NCBI GenBank assembly: GCA_964639275.1
Contig: CAZXCQ010000055.1
Span: forward strand, 1-25,661
Source of the DNA: CAZXCQ01 sp964639275
GTDB lineage: Bacteria; Desulfobacterota; DSM-4660; Desulfatiglandales; Desulfatiglandaceae
Direction of reading: 5' to 3'
Length of the DNA: 25,661 nt
Shown: positions 23,328 to 25,661 of the stretch, in pieces
Numbering within the stretch: position 1 is the stretch's first letter
How the letters are laid out: the number at the start of each line of letters is the position of its first letter
Notes under the pieces: model-generated
What the model was told of the DNA's origin: nothing
What the model saw: only the letters and a program-made list of their open reading frames with translations
Database searches by the model: none
Program-made: the position numbers and the translations under genes

Positions 23328-24296
23328 ATGGAGTGGAAGACCAGGGTGACCGAACTTTTGGACTGCGAGTATCCTATTCTGCAGGGTGCCTTGAGCCGGA
23401 TAGGCAACTGGAAATTTGCGGCATCTGTCAGTGAAACAGGGGCCCACGGTTGCCTGACCGCTGCCGTTTCATTGACCCCGGAGAAACTGCGAGACGACAT
23501 CCGAAGGTGCCAGGATGCCACAGACAAGGCTTTTAGTGTAAATATTACTGTCGGTATGTGCCCCCACATCGATGAGATGCTCGACGTGTGTCTTGAAGAA
23601 GGGATAGAGGTGATCGAAACCGCGGTCTTTAACGCAGATCATTATGGCAAGCGCATCAAGGAGGCGGGCCGGAAGTGGATCCACAAGACGGCCACTCTCA
23701 AACATGCCTTGCATGCCGAGAAGCAGGGGGCAGACGCTGTGATGCTGGTGGGCTTGGAGGGCATCGGCTTTAAGAACATCTTGCAGCTTCCCACCATGAC
23801 GACCATTGCCTGGGCGGCCAATCACATAAAGATTCCCATCATCGCTGCAGGAGGGATAGGCGATGGACGGACCTTCCTCGGCGCTCTGGCGCTGGGTGCT
23901 GAAGGGGTGATGATGGGGACGGCGTTTATGGCGACCCAGGAGTGCCCCATATCGGACCGCTTCAAGGAGAAAATGGTAAAGGCCTTTCCCGACAACCCAC
24001 ACCTGAGAAAAACGGTACTGGCGCCACCCAACCCCAAAGACTATGAAGCTGTCATGAAGAAGCGTGAGGATATGCCCCTTGAAAAGTGGCTGACTGCCCT
24101 GGAAAGGGTGATGCTCAAGCACGACGACTGGGAACTCGCGCCAGAAATGTGGAATGAGGACTACGACCGGCTGAGCAGCCTGATGTCTTTCGCAGTGACC
24201 TATGTCGATCACATCCCCACGGTTCAAGAGTTTGTTGACAACATTATTGAGGAGGCCAGAAATATTTTAGCCGGTTGGCAGTTTTTGAAACACTGA
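23328..24296 (+). CDS. Nitronate monooxygenase / FabK-like FMN-dependent TIM-barrel protein
   Basis: A 322-residue barrel of the COG2070 family: YPILQGALSRIGNWKFAASV at the start, GAHGCLTAA, FSVNITVG, GADAVMLVGLEGIG, and the FMN phosphate-binding part IIAAGGIGDGRTFLGALALG with VMMGTAFMATQE. The canonical class I enzymes have a catalytic His in a GGH motif after the equivalent of VGLEG; here the segment reads GLEGIGFKN, so nitronate oxidation or enoyl-ACP reduction is doubtful and another FMN reaction is possible. GGGAGGAGG precedes ATG 23328. It follows repeat copy D and converges with the rhomboid gene. Confidence 0.85.
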   Translation: MEWKTRVTELLDCEYPILQGALSRIGNWKFAASVSETGAHGCLTAAVSLTPEKLRDDIRRCQDATDKAFSVNITVGMCPHIDEMLDVCLEEGIEVIETAVFNADHYGKRIKEAGRKWIHKTATLKHALHAEKQGADAVMLVGLEGIGFKNILQLPTMTTIAWAANHIKIPIIAAGGIGDGRTFLGALALGAEGVMMGTAFMATQECPISDRFKEKMVKAFPDNPHLRKTVLAPPNPKDYEAVMKKREDMPLEKWLTALERVMLKHDDWELAPEMWNEDYDRLSSLMSFAVTYVDHIPTVQEFVDNIIEEARNILAGWQFLKH

Positions 24297-24353
24297 CCCC
24301 CGGGCAACTGTACCGTGCAGTGACACATAGCGAAATCTCTCTTACAAAGCCCC

Positions 24354-25325
24354 CTATTGTTTAATTGTGACCCGAAGAAAAAGATCTCCTCGCGCCTCCC
24401 TGTCGATCTGCCTGCCCATACCTGCCAGACGAAGCCGGGTTCCATCCTTTACCCCCGGTGGGATGCTCACCCGAAACAGGCGCCTCTGGAATGCCCAAGG
24501 AATATTGACGAGTTTGTGAGTCCCCAAAATGGCCTCTGTTGGGGTAATCGATATGGACCCGTAGAGATTGGGATCACCTGCCCTGCTGGTCGTGTGTATG
24601 GCCTGGAGACGATGGGTCCTCTTCCGGGTTGTCTTCTGCCCCACCTGGCGAGCAATTTTCGATTCGGGAACCCTGAGAAATAACTTCAGGAAGATCATCC
24701 CGGATACAAAACCACCGATGTGGGCCCACCATGCGACACCCCCCTCATGGGCGGGGGACCCTGCCGCGCTGATGAACTGAAATATAAACCACACGGCGAG
24801 GAAAAAAAACGCGGGCAGCTCCAGAAAATACGGGATAAAAAAAATGGGGATAAGGGTAAGGATTCGTGATCTGGGATAGAGCAGGAAATAGGCACCCATG
24901 ACCCCGGCAATAGCACCGCTTGCGCCAATGGTGGGGATCTGAGAATGCCAGTTAAGAAACAGATGGGAGAGTCCAGAAGCAAATCCGCAGAGGACATAAA
25001 AGACCAGGTAGCGCATCGAACCCAAGCGGTCTTCCACATTATCGCCGAATATATGGAGCGACCACATGTTCATGAGGATGTGCCAGAACCCTCCGTGGAC
25101 AAACATATAGGAGAAAAAGGAGAAGACCTGTTGACCAAAGGTAAAATAGGAGGCGATTTCAGGTACCGAGTACCGGGCAGGAACCAAGCCATAGGTGAAG
25201 ATAAAGCGGTTTATCGCCTGTCCTTGTGTGAGCTGGATCAGATATGAGAGCACATTTGCCACGATAATGAGATTGTTGACAACCGGGTATCTCTTGGATT
25301 CGATTGTGCCGCGTATGGGGATCAA
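24354..25325 (-). CDS. Rhomboid-family intramembrane serine protease with C-terminal DnaJ-like substrate-binding domain
   Basis: A 323-residue protein from TTG 25325, chosen because AAGGAGAG lies seven bases before it and the family begins (M)IPIRDT; the longer frame to 25358 overlaps the previous gene. Six or more membrane helices carry the rhomboid features: HGGFWHILMNMWSLHIFGD, catalytic Ser136 in TIGASGAIAG, and catalytic His202 in WWAHIGGF. After a basic linker (about 230-250) the last 70 residues (LYGSISITPTEAILGT, VSIPPGVKDGTRLRLAGMG and RGDLFLRVTI) resemble the second beta-sandwich of DnaJ C-terminal domains. It could recognise exposed peptides at the membrane. Confidence 0.9.
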   Translation of the reverse strand: MIPIRGTIESKRYPVVNNLIIVANVLSYLIQLTQGQAINRFIFTYGLVPARYSVPEIASYFTFGQQVFSFFSYMFVHGGFWHILMNMWSLHIFGDNVEDRLGSMRYLVFYVLCGFASGLSHLFLNWHSQIPTIGASGAIAGVMGAYFLLYPRSRILTLIPIFFIPYFLELPAFFFLAVWFIFQFISAAGSPAHEGGVAWWAHIGGFVSGMIFLKLFLRVPESKIARQVGQKTTRKRTHRLQAIHTTSRAGDPNLYGSISITPTEAILGTHKLVNIPWAFQRRLFRVSIPPGVKDGTRLRLAGMGRQIDREARGDLFLRVTIKQ

Positions 25326-25336
25326 TGGCTCTCTCC

Positions 25337-25522
25337 TTATTTGGGCGCATCCTTGCAACCCTCAAGGACCCTGCGCATCCGGTCCCTTTCCGCCCTCACC
25401 TTCCGGAGCTGATCCACCAACCCCCCACGCCTTTCCGGGGGTGCACTCTCAATCGCTTGCTCCAGCCGTTCCACCTCTTGATGGAGGCGATAGAGGTCTC
25501 TCGCGATCATTCGGATTGACAT
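25337..25522 (-). CDS. Small coiled-coil protein upstream of the rhomboid gene
   Basis: A 61-residue, highly charged, helical protein (DLYRLHQEVERLEQAIESAP, then a second helix with LRKVRAERDRMRRVLEG), predicted as a two-helix coiled-coil hairpin with a PPERRGG turn. ATG 25522 has AAGAG upstream, and the stop is 11 bases before the rhomboid TTG, so the pair is a tight operon. No family name is recognised. Codon pattern and the helical heptads support a real gene. Confidence 0.68.
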   Translation of the reverse strand: MSIRMIARDLYRLHQEVERLEQAIESAPPERRGGLVDQLRKVRAERDRMRRVLEGCKDAPK

Positions 25523-25565
25523 AACTCTTGACCTGGTTAAAGTGTGAAATTAAAGATTGATGAAT

Positions 25566-25661
25566 TCGTAAAAAGTCGTCACCCCGTTGAAAAACGGGGT
25601 CCAGGAGCCTGTAAGTACCTAAAAGAACTGGATTCCGGCCCTTCGGCCATGAGCTCATGGC
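25566..25661. repeat. Family 2 dispersed repeat, partial copy at window edge
   Basis: TCGTAAAAAGTCGTCACCCC, then GTACCTAAAAGAACTGGATT and CCGG, as in the copy at 6366-6550 and in the same orientation. The copy continues beyond the window. A short CCCCGTT/AACGGGG hairpin lies at its left side. Confidence 0.65.

Noticed and set aside
24297..24353. Short inverted repeat (ACTGT/CAGT region) between the convergent genes, considered as a bidirectional terminator
   Set aside because: Stem of only four to five pairs and no T-tract on either side.

Overview
The window looks like a piece of chromosome from an anaerobic, fatty- or sugar-acid-using proteobacterium of the Desulfobacterota (deltaproteobacterial) type. 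This is an inference from gene content and style: a hybrid PAS histidine kinase, a Liv-type transporter, a stand-alone 2-oxoacid-dehydrogenase complex, a rhomboid with a DnaJ-like tail, and many small palindromic intergenic repeats. No rRNA, tRNA or CRISPR array is visible, so the taxonomy is not proven.

Layout. (1) 3-1841: 3' part of a hybrid PAS/PAS histidine kinase with a receiver domain. (2) 1886-2454, minus strand: wreck of a Phd/VapC-type toxin-antitoxin pair. (3) 2458-6235, minus strand: a four-gene operon read as PF09370 protein A, PF09370 protein B, an NADPH/FMN-type iron-sulfur flavoprotein, and a RuBisCO-like protein. (4) 6236-6968: a repeat-rich leader followed by a divergent regulatory region with two good sigma-70 promoters facing away from each other, each followed by the same 15-bp operator. 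(5) 6969-16436, plus strand: SorC/DeoR-type regulator, livH, livM, livK, livG, a livF fused to a UPF0261 (Tm-1 N-terminal type) domain, an SRPBCC protein and a flotillin. (6) 16550-24296, plus strand: dihydrolipoamide-dehydrogenase-like protein, a transaldolase-family enzyme, E1-alpha, E1-beta and E2 of an acetoin/pyruvate-dehydrogenase-type complex, and a nitronate-monooxygenase-like flavoprotein, with palindromic repeats between several of them. (7) 24354-25522, minus strand: a small coiled-coil protein and a rhomboid protease carrying a DnaJ C-terminal-like domain.

The most interesting part is regions 3-5. The plant resistance protein Tm-1 joins a UPF0261 domain to a PF09370 TIM barrel. 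Here the same two families are split over two divergent operons: PF09370 is present twice on the left, and UPF0261 is welded to the ATPase of a Liv-type importer on the right. One regulator with mirrored operators appears to control both. A RuBisCO-like protein that keeps the metal/carbamate residues but has lost residues needed for carboxylation sits in the left operon. My working hypothesis is an import-coupled catabolic system for an unidentified small (probably sugar-acid or polyol-like) carboxylated compound: uptake by Liv, chemistry by UPF0261, PF09370 and the RuBisCO-like protein, carbon rearrangement by the transaldolase, and oxidative acyl-CoA formation by the E1/E2/E3 set. The substrate cannot be read from the sequence.

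Dispersed repeats are a second theme. One palindromic family occurs four times (6591, 16441, 18077, 23159), and the 18077 copy is itself invaded by an 80-bp insert and by an inner fold-back element. A second family occurs at 6366 and at the right edge of the window.
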